Positions 6,571 through 13,863 of a DNA stretch of 16,208 nucleotides are shown piece after piece. The notes beneath the pieces were generated by a model. The model did no database searches. It was not told where the DNA came from and saw only the letters and a program-made list of their open reading frames with translations. The translations under genes and the position numbers were made by a program. This DNA is from CADEEX01 sp040081555. GTDB taxonomy: Bacteria; Acidobacteriota; Vicinamibacteria; Vicinamibacterales; CAVVIG01. Location of the stretch: positions 1 to 16,208 of the forward strand of contig JBEBGG010000082.1 in NCBI GenBank assembly GCA_040081555.1. Reading direction: 5' to 3'. Each line of letters begins with the position of its first letter. The first letter of the stretch is position 1.

Positions 6571-7870
6571 AGGCGGGCGCGTGGTCGATCCGGCGAACGG
6601 CCGCGACGGCGCGTTCGATGTGTTGATTGAGGGCGACACAATTGCTCGCGTTGGTAGGAATCTGCCGGTCGACAAGGATACCCGGGTGGTGGAGATTCCC
6701 GCCGGGCTGATCATTTGCCCGGGGCTGATCGACATGCACGTCCACCTGCGGGAGCCTGGGCAGGAGCACAAGGAGACCGTGGCCACCGGCGTTGCTGCCG
6801 CAGTGGCTGGCGGCTTTACGGCCGTGGCCTGCATGCCGAACACGACACCCGTCAACGACAACGCTGGCGTGACGGAATTTATCCTGAGGCAGGCGAGAGC
6901 CGCCAATCTGGCCCGGGTATACCCGATTGGCGCAGTATCACGCGGACAGAACGGGGAACATCTCGCGGACATCGCCGAGCTGAAGGCCGCGGGCTGCGTT
7001 GCGGTGACCGACGACGGCCGACCGGTGGCCACCGCGCTGTTGATGCGGCGTGCGCTCGAATACACCCAGATGTTCGACATCCCGGTGATCGAGCACTGCG
7101 AAGAACAGTCGCTCAAGGGCGACGGTGTGGCCCACGAGGGCGCGCACGCCTCGGCGCTCGGTCTACGCGGCATCCCTGGTGAATGCGAATCCATAATGGC
7201 GCAGCGCGACATCTCGCTGGCCGAGCTGACGGGGGGTCGGGTGCACATTGCGCACATGAGCGCGCGCCAGACCATTGATGCTGTGCGCTATGGCAAGCAC
7301 CGTCACGTCCGCGTCACCTGTGAGGTGGCGCCGCACCACTTCATTCTTACCGACGAACGCCTCGGTTCGCCGGTGCCGTATGACACCAATTCGAAAATGA
7401 ACCCGCCGCTTCGCGAGACGGCTGACCGTGATGCGATGTTGAAGGGTCTCGTTGATGGCACCGTCGACGTCATCGCGACTGACCACGCGCCACATCACTA
7501 CGACGAGAAGCACGTCGAGTTCGACCGCGCCCCGTTTGGCATCACTGGTCTCGAGACCGCGGTGTCGCTCTGCTTCGATCGTCTCATCCACACCGGCCTC
7601 ATCACCTTGGCGCGGCTCATCGAGCTGCTGGCTGTGAATCCTGCCAGGATCATCAACGTCAAGGGCGGTGCGCTCACCGAAGGTGCCCCGGCCGATATCA
7701 GCATTCTCGCACCGGACCTCGCGGTCACGATCGATGCGAAGCAGATGAGGTCGAAGTCCAAGAACACGCCATTTGATGGTTGGACGCTGCGCGGGGGCGT
7801 TGCCGCGACGATCGTGAACGGTCGGCTGGTGTACGTCAACGCCGCGGTCCCGACGCTCGCCCTGTCGTAA
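6554..7870 (+). CDS. pyrC: Dihydroorotase, class I
   Basis: PyrC closes carbamoyl aspartate to dihydroorotate with zinc. The 438-residue protein has the amidohydrolase start PGLIDMHVHLREPG (56-69) with His62 and His64, Asp153/Asp154 in TDDGRP, His181 in VIEHCEE, His234 in HIAHMS, and TDHAPH (309-314) with the catalytic Asp310. An Asp rather than a carboxylated Lys in the TDDG motif marks the bacterial class I type. The ATG at 6554 (MKRLLRGGRV) was chosen because GGAG at 6544-6547 precedes it by six bases. A GTG at 6542 would add four residues and lacks a ribosome site. The start lies 17 bases inside pyrB, which implies coupling. Confidence 0.97.
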   Translation: MKRLLRGGRVVDPANGRDGAFDVLIEGDTIARVGRNLPVDKDTRVVEIPAGLIICPGLIDMHVHLREPGQEHKETVATGVAAAVAGGFTAVACMPNTTPVNDNAGVTEFILRQARAANLARVYPIGAVSRGQNGEHLADIAELKAAGCVAVTDDGRPVATALLMRRALEYTQMFDIPVIEHCEEQSLKGDGVAHEGAHASALGLRGIPGECESIMAQRDISLAELTGGRVHIAHMSARQTIDAVRYGKHRHVRVTCEVAPHHFILTDERLGSPVPYDTNSKMNPPLRETADRDAMLKGLVDGTVDVIATDHAPHHYDEKHVEFDRAPFGITGLETAVSLCFDRLIHTGLITLARLIELLAVNPARIINVKGGALTEGAPADISILAPDLAVTIDAKQMRSKSKNTPFDGWTLRGGVAATIVNGRLVYVNAAVPTLALS

Positions 7871-7892
7871 GCGTCTCTCAGTCAGAGCCTGA

Positions 7893-8513
7893 ATGGATAA
7901 GCGCGAGGAACTTCGACACAAAGCGTTGCGGGAATTGCAGCACTCGCAGGTGCTGATGCTGAACGGCCACTTCGACTACGGCAACGGCTATCACGGTCGC
8001 AGCTATCTCAACCCGCATCAGTTGTTTCGCCAGCCTTCGACGATCTGGCGTGTCGCGCAAGACCTGCTCGATCTGGTGCCGAACGAGCTCCTCCAGAAAG
8101 TGGAAGTGGTGGCCGGACCTGCCACGGGCGGGGCCCTGCTGGCGCACACGCTGGCCGGGTTGCTCGATAGCCGTCGCAGCCTTTCGCATTCGCCCTGTCT
8201 CTTCGCGCCGTTTCACTTCGACGCGTCCGGCGATCTATCGATTCGCGATTTCTATCGAGCTGAGCTGAAGGGTAAGCGAGTGTTGCTGGCCGATGATGTT
8301 CGCAACACTGGTGGAACGATGGCGCGTTGCGCGGCGCTTGTCGAGCACGCCGGGGGATCGGTCATCGCGACCGTGGCCATCTACGATCGAATGGAAGCAC
8401 TCAGCACGCTCGATGCGCCGCACATCGCTCTGGCCGAGTATCAGGCGACCGAGAACTACAAAGCAGACGTCTGTCCGCTCTGTAAGGCCGGACAGGCGAT
8501 CACCCGGTTCTAG
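7893..8513 (+). CDS. PyrE-like phosphoribosyltransferase (OPRTase paralog)
   Basis: A 206-residue type I phosphoribosyltransferase. It has the pyrophosphate loop VAGPATGGALLA (73-84), the PRPP loop VLLADDVRNTGGT (130-142), and a C-terminal CPLCKAG (194-200) that also ends the true PyrE of this window and is typical of orotate enzymes. The stretch before the PRPP loop (about 103-128, FAPFHFD...) does not show the ER-x-DG-x-LTLRRGF pattern of the pyrE at 15520 nor the RKE/KxHG loop of classical PyrE. It lies 22 bases after pyrC, where pyrE often sits, and is presumably co-transcribed. It may be a second orotate phosphoribosyltransferase or act on another base. An AGAG (7884-7887) gives only a weak ribosome site. 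Confidence 0.8.
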   Translation: MDKREELRHKALRELQHSQVLMLNGHFDYGNGYHGRSYLNPHQLFRQPSTIWRVAQDLLDLVPNELLQKVEVVAGPATGGALLAHTLAGLLDSRRSLSHSPCLFAPFHFDASGDLSIRDFYRAELKGKRVLLADDVRNTGGTMARCAALVEHAGGSVIATVAIYDRMEALSTLDAPHIALAEYQATENYKADVCPLCKAGQAITRF

Positions 8514-8546
8514 CGGCCGAATCCCGACCCCGCTTCCGTCGGTAGG

Positions 8547-11030
8547 TTACCGCCCTGCCGGCAGTAGCGTCAGCGTTCCTACGGCGTTGTCGTTGATGTC
8601 CGCTGCTGTCATCCGCAGTTTTCTCAGTGTCACCGTCTGCCAGTCCTTTAGCGCATCGTCGTAGTAGGGCGAGAGGGCGTGTCCTGACTGACCGACATCG
8701 TCGAGGAAGTGGCTGTCGTTTGCGGCCGAGAGGTCGAGGATCTGACGGTAGCCGGGCACCGACACCTGATCGTAGAGCGAGTCTGCCGCCACAGGGCCTA
8801 CGTTCACCGTGCTCCAGTCGCCTCCATTGGGCACGGCACGGCTCAAGAGCCAGCGGAGCGGTGCAACTGAGTCGAGTCCTTGGTGTGGGAACACCGCACG
8901 GTGTACTCCGTCCCACCGCCACCGAGCCATGTCGCTTCCGAGACGCGTCGTAAGATCGGTGAGCCCTGCCTCGAGCGCGGCCGTGATCGATTGCTCACAG
9001 GTTTCGGTGGGTGCGGTGCGTGTGTCATCACACCAGGAGTTGGTACGCTGGTTGGTGATGTTGGTCACGAATCGTGTAATGAACGAGAAGCGGCCGCGGT
9101 AGCTATCGATCGCGGTCCCGAGTTCATCGCCCGCAATCGCGGGCGCCAGACGCAGGAACCACGCTTGAAAGATCGCTTCGGCGGCGCTCCCGGCACCAGC
9201 GTCGAACGTCCATGTCTTCAACAGCTCCACCGCCTGTCGCGTTGTGGCCCTGTCGCTCTGTACGAATGGCAATAGCCTGGGCAGCAGTGCGGCGGCGTGC
9301 AGGGAATGCGTGTCGGCCTGGATGTGCCGGAAGTCCTCGGCGGTCAGTCCCATTCGGCCGGCGAGCAGGTCGGTGATGCGTTGTGCACGATAGGGATTCG
9401 GATACTCGAGCGCGATCAACCTTGGGTAGCTGGTCGGCATGGGTCGGTTGTTGGCGGTGACGACGAGGTGCTCGCGAGGATCAAGGGTCTGCGGCAACTC
9501 GTTGAACGGAATCCATCCGGTCCACTCGGCCTCGCCCGTCCAACCAGGAACGGGCACCGAACCATCACCGCTGGACCGAATCGGAATGTGACCGGGTGCG
9601 AAGTAGCCGATGTGCCCATCGACATCGGCGTAGACGAAGTTTTGCGACGGCGAATTGTAGAACCGGAACGCGCTGGTGAACTCGGCCCAGTTACGCGCTT
9701 CGTTCAGCTGCAAGAACGCGGCAAGCGTCTGGTCTTCTTCGTCGAGCGCCGTCCAGCGCAAGGCCAGTGGCTCGACCGGCGCGGGCTTGACCGTCGCCGT
9801 GGAGGCGGCGTTGTTGGCATTGATGGCGTCGGACACGAGCGGGCCGTGACGAGTGATTCGCACCTCCAGCGCAACCGCCGCGGCGCCCTTCACCGCGATG
9901 GACTCATGGAGGATGCGCATTGGTTCCATCGCGCCCCGGAATTCCGCGCTTGTGCCCGTGGCGTCGAGTCGCTCTTGATAGAGGTCCTCCACATCAGCGG
10001 CGACGTTGGTCGCTCCCCACGCGATGTATCTATTGCGGCCAAGCGCCACCGCAGGCACGCCAGGGAGAGTCGCGCCGACCAGATCGAAGTCGCCCGCGGA
10101 GAGATGCGCGAGATACCAGAGTGACGGAATCTTGGTGCCCAGGTGCGGGTCGTTGGCCAGGAGCGGCTTTCCGCTAGCGGTCATGGTGCCATCGACCACC
10201 CAGTTGTTCGAGCCAAGCGCTTCCAGCCGGCCGCCACCGAGGATGAAGTCGCTGACCTCCGGCCGGCCTCCAGTCAGGCTAGCCGTCAATGCGCCGAACA
10301 GCGGCCTGCCAGTTGTTGAATCTATCCGCTGCGGCGCCACAGCACCGCCTGGGGCCAACGGCAAGAAGGACGTGACGATGGAGAGCCCGTCGACGGGATA
10401 GGGCGGCAGCAACTCGGTCATCCGGGCCGCTCCGACAGCCGCTGCCAGGTCGTGACGCATCATCTCGAGCGAGTAGTTGGCGCTCAGGTCCCACGCCATC
10501 ATCTTGATCCACACCATCACGTCCTCAGGCGTGAATGGTTCCGGCTCGAACCGCAGCAGAGTGAACTCGGGCGGTAACGCCCGTCCGTGGTGGGCGTTGA
10601 TGAAGGCGTTGATACCAGCGAGGTATTCCCGCACCTGTTGTTGTGCGGTGGCCGGGAGGTGCGCCCACGCGGACGTCGCAGCCCGACTAAATCCGACCGT
10701 GCGCAGAAAGCGATCTTGTCGAATCGTGGCGGGTCCGAAGACCTCAGACAGGCGGCCGTGCCCGATTCGTCGCTGAAACTCCATCTGCCACAAGCGATCC
10801 TGAGCGTGCACGTAGCCTAGGCCGAAGAGGGCATCGGCCTTGGTCGCTCCGACGATGTGCGGAACGGCGTGCTGATCGCGGGTGATGACGACCGGTGCGG
10901 AAATGCCCGTGATATCGATGCGTCCGCTTGTGACCGGCAGCGATTGGCGCAAATACAAATAGCCGGCGCCGCCGAGGAGCAACAGGAGGGTGAGGAGCGC
11001 ATAGACGCCCCGGAGTAGCCAACGCCACAT
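8547..11030 (-). CDS. Penicillin acylase family Ntn-hydrolase, membrane anchored
   Basis: The 827-residue precursor belongs to the penicillin G / acyl-homoserine-lactone acylase family, which cleaves amide bonds after self-processing in the periplasm. Residues 1-27 are one hydrophobic segment with basic residues before it, a signal anchor or uncleaved signal. The A-chain shows DQHAVPHIVG (52-61) and a Q-x-R-L-WQMEFQRR stretch (77-88). The autocatalytic site is LGSNNW (272-277), which makes Ser274 the new N-terminal nucleophile of the B-chain, followed by NDPHLG. Length is normal. The ATG at 11030 is chosen since upstream ATG codons (11168) lie inside the divergent gene, and TATGAT ends six bases before it. 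Substrate cannot be read from sequence: beta-lactam side chains, quorum signals or acyl-peptides are all possible. Confidence 0.9.
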   Translation of the reverse strand: MWRWLLRGVYALLTLLLLLGGAGYLYLRQSLPVTSGRIDITGISAPVVITRDQHAVPHIVGATKADALFGLGYVHAQDRLWQMEFQRRIGHGRLSEVFGPATIRQDRFLRTVGFSRAATSAWAHLPATAQQQVREYLAGINAFINAHHGRALPPEFTLLRFEPEPFTPEDVMVWIKMMAWDLSANYSLEMMRHDLAAAVGAARMTELLPPYPVDGLSIVTSFLPLAPGGAVAPQRIDSTTGRPLFGALTASLTGGRPEVSDFILGGGRLEALGSNNWVVDGTMTASGKPLLANDPHLGTKIPSLWYLAHLSAGDFDLVGATLPGVPAVALGRNRYIAWGATNVAADVEDLYQERLDATGTSAEFRGAMEPMRILHESIAVKGAAAVALEVRITRHGPLVSDAINANNAASTATVKPAPVEPLALRWTALDEEDQTLAAFLQLNEARNWAEFTSAFRFYNSPSQNFVYADVDGHIGYFAPGHIPIRSSGDGSVPVPGWTGEAEWTGWIPFNELPQTLDPREHLVVTANNRPMPTSYPRLIALEYPNPYRAQRITDLLAGRMGLTAEDFRHIQADTHSLHAAALLPRLLPFVQSDRATTRQAVELLKTWTFDAGAGSAAEAIFQAWFLRLAPAIAGDELGTAIDSYRGRFSFITRFVTNITNQRTNSWCDDTRTAPTETCEQSITAALEAGLTDLTTRLGSDMARWRWDGVHRAVFPHQGLDSVAPLRWLLSRAVPNGGDWSTVNVGPVAADSLYDQVSVPGYRQILDLSAANDSHFLDDVGQSGHALSPYYDDALKDWQTVTLRKLRMTAADINDNAVGTLTLLPAGR

Positions 11031-11036
11031 GCGAGA

Positions 11037-11042
11037 ATCATA
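11037..11042 (-). promoter_or_regulatory. Likely leaderless -10 box of the acylase gene
   Basis: TATGAT on the - strand is followed by six bases and then the ATG at 11030. The spacing equals that of TATACT before pyrK. It lies in the 16-bp gap between two divergent start codons (11030 and 11047). No -35 was recognised. Confidence 0.45.
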
Positions 11043-11046
11043 GAAG

Positions 11047-12009
11047 ATGCGAGGGACGAGCGGCGGTGCTAAGGGTGCCGGAGGGTCGAAGAGTGCCCCG
11101 CGTGCCAGGGGCGGGCCGCGGGCCGGTGACCTGAAGCCAGCGCTCGACGGGCTGTACACGAGCTTCAACGATCCGCACTCCGCGACAGACCCGATTCAGA
11201 TCGTTCGGCGATTTACGCGAGACGACGACCGGGAGGTCGTGGGTTTTTGCGCGGGCGCCCTTGCCTTTGGCCGTGTTGCCAGCGTTCTACAGTCGATAGA
11301 GAAGCTGCTGGCGGTCATGGGCGATCAGCCGGCTCAGTTCGTCCGGACCTTCGAACCGCGCCGCGAGGCGCCGAGATTTGAGCACATCGTGCATCGTTGG
11401 ACGCGCGGCCGCGATCTGGTCGCGCTGCTGTGGATCCTTCGGCAGATGTTTGACCGTAGCGGAACGATCGAGCACTTCTTCAAGGAAGGGGACGTGGCGT
11501 CGGCTCCCGATGTGGGAGCAGCGCTCGACAGCTTTTCACGCCGCGCGCTGGCGTTGGATCTGGTGGCGGCTTACGGCAGCGTTCCAGAGCGGCCTGGCGT
11601 CGCCTACTTCTTCCCTCGGCCCTCGGCCGGGAGCGCCTGCAAACGTCTTAATCTCTTTCTTCGCTGGATGGTGCGCAACGATGCACTCGACCTTGGTGTC
11701 TGGACCAGTGTGGACTCGTCTCGGCTGGTAGTGCCGCTCGATACGCACGTGATCCGTGTCGGCCAGTGCCTTGGTCTGACGCGGCACGCCAGTCCTGGCT
11801 GGAAGATGGCGGCTGACATCACGGCGGCGCTCCGAGCCATCGATCCGGTCGATCCCGTGAAGTACGACTTCTCGATCTGCCATCTGGGCATGATGGACGC
11901 CTGTGGCTTCAGGCGCCCGCAGAAGGATTCGCAGTGCCCGCTGCGCGGTGTCTGCCGACCAAACGCTCATAGACGCGCGCCGTCTCGACGACCATCCGCT
12001 CGACGGTAA
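11047..12009 (+). CDS. TIGR02757 / DUF2400 family protein
   Basis: The 320-residue protein matches the TIGR02757 family of unknown function: LDGLYTSFND (33-42), DREVVGFCAGALAFGRV (61-77), CKRLNLFLRWMVR (198-210), PLDTHVIRVGQCLGLT (230-245) and DPVKYDFSICHLG (269-281). The fold resembles helix-hairpin-helix base-excision glycosylases. Four Cys near the C-terminus (278, 286, 297, 303) recall, with other spacings, the iron-sulfur loop of endonuclease III; that link is inference. The first 27 residues are Arg/Gly-rich and outside the family, so the real start may be later, but no in-frame ATG or GTG exists between 11047 and the domain. The last 33 codons overlap the opposing GT4 gene. Confidence 0.85.
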   Translation: MRGTSGGAKGAGGSKSAPRARGGPRAGDLKPALDGLYTSFNDPHSATDPIQIVRRFTRDDDREVVGFCAGALAFGRVASVLQSIEKLLAVMGDQPAQFVRTFEPRREAPRFEHIVHRWTRGRDLVALLWILRQMFDRSGTIEHFFKEGDVASAPDVGAALDSFSRRALALDLVAAYGSVPERPGVAYFFPRPSAGSACKRLNLFLRWMVRNDALDLGVWTSVDSSRLVVPLDTHVIRVGQCLGLTRHASPGWKMAADITAALRAIDPVDPVKYDFSICHLGMMDACGFRRPQKDSQCPLRGVCRPNAHRRAPSRRPSARR

Positions 12010-13051
12010 ATCGTTCGCGGACCATGGCGTTGCCGATGTCGGCCATTTGACGACGCCGCGTCGAATCCGTGAGCACTCTGACGATCGCGGCCGCTAGGCC
12101 ACGAGAGTCCCGTGGTTCGACGAGTAGGCCGTTCCTGCCATCGATAACCACCTCGGGAATACCGCCCGTCCGCGTCGCGACAATCGCCTTGTGGCAGGCC
12201 ATGGCATCGAGCAGCGAGGTGCCGAGCCCCTCGGTCACAGAACTCATCACGAACAGATCGAAGGCCTTGATGCAGCCGAGGATGTCGGTCCGAAACCCCG
12301 GAAGCAGGACGTGTCTCTCCAGCCCCTGTTCGTGAACCAAGTGGACCAGATGTTCGCGCAACTCCCCTTCGCCCAAAATCACAAATCGCGCATCCGGTAT
12401 CCGTTGAATGACGTGATGCGCCGCTTCGATGAAGTAGCGTTGACCTTTGTGGGCGACCAGCGCGCCGACGTTCCCCACAAGCGGTGCGCCGTGTGGCAGG
12501 AACAACGCCTCGTGTAGGTTCACGGGAGGAGCGGCGTCGACGTGCTCGACATCGATGCCTTCATGGACCGTGACGGTCTTGTCCGGAGGGACGCCGTCGC
12601 CGACCAGCAACCTGCGAATCGCCTCCGACGCGGCGATGAACATGTCGGCCTGCCGGTATTTCCAGCGCGAGAACGAATTTCCCTTGAGTCGGAAGTCGAC
12701 CCGGCGCGAGACGACGAGTCGAGGCGCAGGTGCCCCGCCCGTGGCCCCGTTTCGAATCGAGAGAGCCAGCGACGCCATCGCCACGCCGTGTGGGTCGTGC
12801 GCATGGATGACGTCTGGTTGCAGTCGCTTGATGACGCGCGCTAGGCGCCAGCCGGCAGACAGGTCGATCTCGCTGCGGGAGGCTATGGGAATGAGCTCGA
12901 GTCCCTCCTCCGCACGCCGCCGAAGTTCGCCGTTCGGATGGGCGACCAGGGCCGCTCGCTGCCCAATTCCGCGCAGGCCGTTGACGGTCAGCAGGACTTG
13001 ATTCTGGCCGCCGCGCCAGGTCTGCGCCGTGTCGATGTGCAGCGAAAACAT
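11909..13051 (-). CDS. Glycosyltransferase family 4
   Basis: The 380-residue protein has the GT-B fold of GT4 retaining transferases, which use nucleotide sugars to build surface glycans. Visible features are an N-terminal WRGGQNQVL (12-20) as in GT4 enzymes that act on lipid-linked acceptors, DVIHAHDPHG (80-89), VGALVAHKGQRYFIEA (195-210), and the donor site SVTEGLGTSLLDAMA (271-285). The second acid of the usual E-x7-E is Asp282. The ATG at 13051 overlaps the GT2 stop by one base (TGATG), so the two are coupled; an upstream start at 13102 would run into GT2. The substrate is unknown, likely lipopolysaccharide or another envelope glycan. Its 3' end overlaps the DUF2400 gene on the other strand. 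Confidence 0.9.
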   Translation of the reverse strand: MFSLHIDTAQTWRGGQNQVLLTVNGLRGIGQRAALVAHPNGELRRRAEEGLELIPIASRSEIDLSAGWRLARVIKRLQPDVIHAHDPHGVAMASLALSIRNGATGGAPAPRLVVSRRVDFRLKGNSFSRWKYRQADMFIAASEAIRRLLVGDGVPPDKTVTVHEGIDVEHVDAAPPVNLHEALFLPHGAPLVGNVGALVAHKGQRYFIEAAHHVIQRIPDARFVILGEGELREHLVHLVHEQGLERHVLLPGFRTDILGCIKAFDLFVMSSVTEGLGTSLLDAMACHKAIVATRTGGIPEVVIDGRNGLLVEPRDSRGLAAAIVRVLTDSTRRRQMADIGNAMVRERFTVERMVVETARVYERLVGRHRAAGTANPSAGA

Positions 13052-13824
13052 CAGCGGGCCAGCGGCGATGGCGCCGGCGCCTCGCCTTGCTGCAACTGCC
13101 ACAACTTGGCGAACTTCAGGAAGACGTAGTACGCGTTCATCGAGGACACGATCAACCCCGGCACGCCGTCGCCAATGCCACCACGCAGCACGTAGTTGCG
13201 TGCGAAAGCAAGCGGCGGGTGAGTGGCGATCTGCAGTGCGCTGGCCCGTCGTCCGCTCTCGTGCATCTGCTGCGCCGCCAGCGTCGTGTAGCGACCGATG
13301 GTCTCAAGGTGATCCGCGATGTCGCGATACGCGAAGTGCTGAAGCTCGCCGCGCAGCTCGCCAAGCGTACCGTTGACCGCAATGGCCTCATGCACGTGAC
13401 GCCCAGTCCAGCCGGCGTGGCGCTTGTCGTACAACCGGGTCTGATAGTCAGGATACCAGTCCGTCGACCGTATCCATCGACCCAGATGCCAGGTCACTCG
13501 GCGCAGTCGGTAGGCGGAGTGCTGTGGGCTGGCAACGGCGGTCTGAATGGCCTCGGCCAGTTCCTGGGGCACGCGTTCGTCTGCGTCAAGGGAGAAGATC
13601 CAGTCGTGCGACGCGAGGGAGGCCGCCAGATTCTTCTGTGCGACGTAGCCCTGCCAGGGTTGCACGACGACGCGGTCGGTAAATTGACGCGCGATGGCCA
13701 CGGTATCGTCGGTACTCTCCGAATCGACAACGACGATCTCGTCGGCCCAGCGGACGGTTGCGAGGGCCGCGGCGATATTCGCGGCCTCGTTCTTCGTGAT
13801 GACGGTGACCGAAAGCTTCGGCAC
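13051..13824 (-). CDS. Glycosyltransferase family 2, WaaE/KdtX-like
   Basis: The 257-residue protein begins with the GT-A core: LSVTVITKNEAANI (4-17), EIVVVDSESTDDT (29-41), and the metal-binding SLDADERV (78-85). The later WTGRHVHE and the C-terminal Y-x-LRGGIGDG-x-PGL segment (about 212-225) are typical of the lipopolysaccharide core glucosyltransferase WaaE/KdtX subgroup. It probably adds a sugar to an inner-core or related glycan at the cytoplasmic membrane face. The start is the GTG at 13824, since no ATG fits the family N-terminus. A TACACT box six bases before it suggests a leaderless transcript; read-through from the TolC gene 39 bases upstream is also possible. Confidence 0.9.
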   Translation of the reverse strand: MPKLSVTVITKNEAANIAAALATVRWADEIVVVDSESTDDTVAIARQFTDRVVVQPWQGYVAQKNLAASLASHDWIFSLDADERVPQELAEAIQTAVASPQHSAYRLRRVTWHLGRWIRSTDWYPDYQTRLYDKRHAGWTGRHVHEAIAVNGTLGELRGELQHFAYRDIADHLETIGRYTTLAAQQMHESGRRASALQIATHPPLAFARNYVLRGGIGDGVPGLIVSSMNAYYVFLKFAKLWQLQQGEAPAPSPLAR

Positions 13825-13830
13825 GTCGGG

Positions 13831-13836
13831 AGTGTA
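13831..13836 (-). promoter_or_regulatory. Likely leaderless -10 box of the GT2-GT4 pair
   Basis: TACACT on the - strand is followed by six bases and the GTG at 13824, the same distance as at pyrK and the acylase gene. It lies in the 39-bp gap after the TolC-like gene. No -35 was recognised. Confidence 0.4.
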
Positions 13837-13863
13837 CCCGAAGGTGCCGACACGTCGCAGGCC

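Noticed and set aside
6914..6925. 12-bp palindrome CGGGTATACCCG
   Set aside because: It lies inside pyrC and encodes an ordinary part of the protein (ARVYP). There is no start codon arrangement around it, so it is likely chance despite the GTATAC core.
7163..7921. Open frame on the - strand (252 codons)
   Set aside because: It is antisense to pyrC and lacks any recognisable motif.
8514..8546. Possible terminator between the PRTase gene and the acylase gene
   Set aside because: Only a 4-bp CCGA/TCGG pairing is visible in the 33-bp gap, with no T-run.
9297..10124. Long open frame on the + strand (275 codons)
   Set aside because: It lies fully antisense within the acylase gene, whose protein has clear family motifs through this region; composition is Arg/Gly-rich as in shadow frames.
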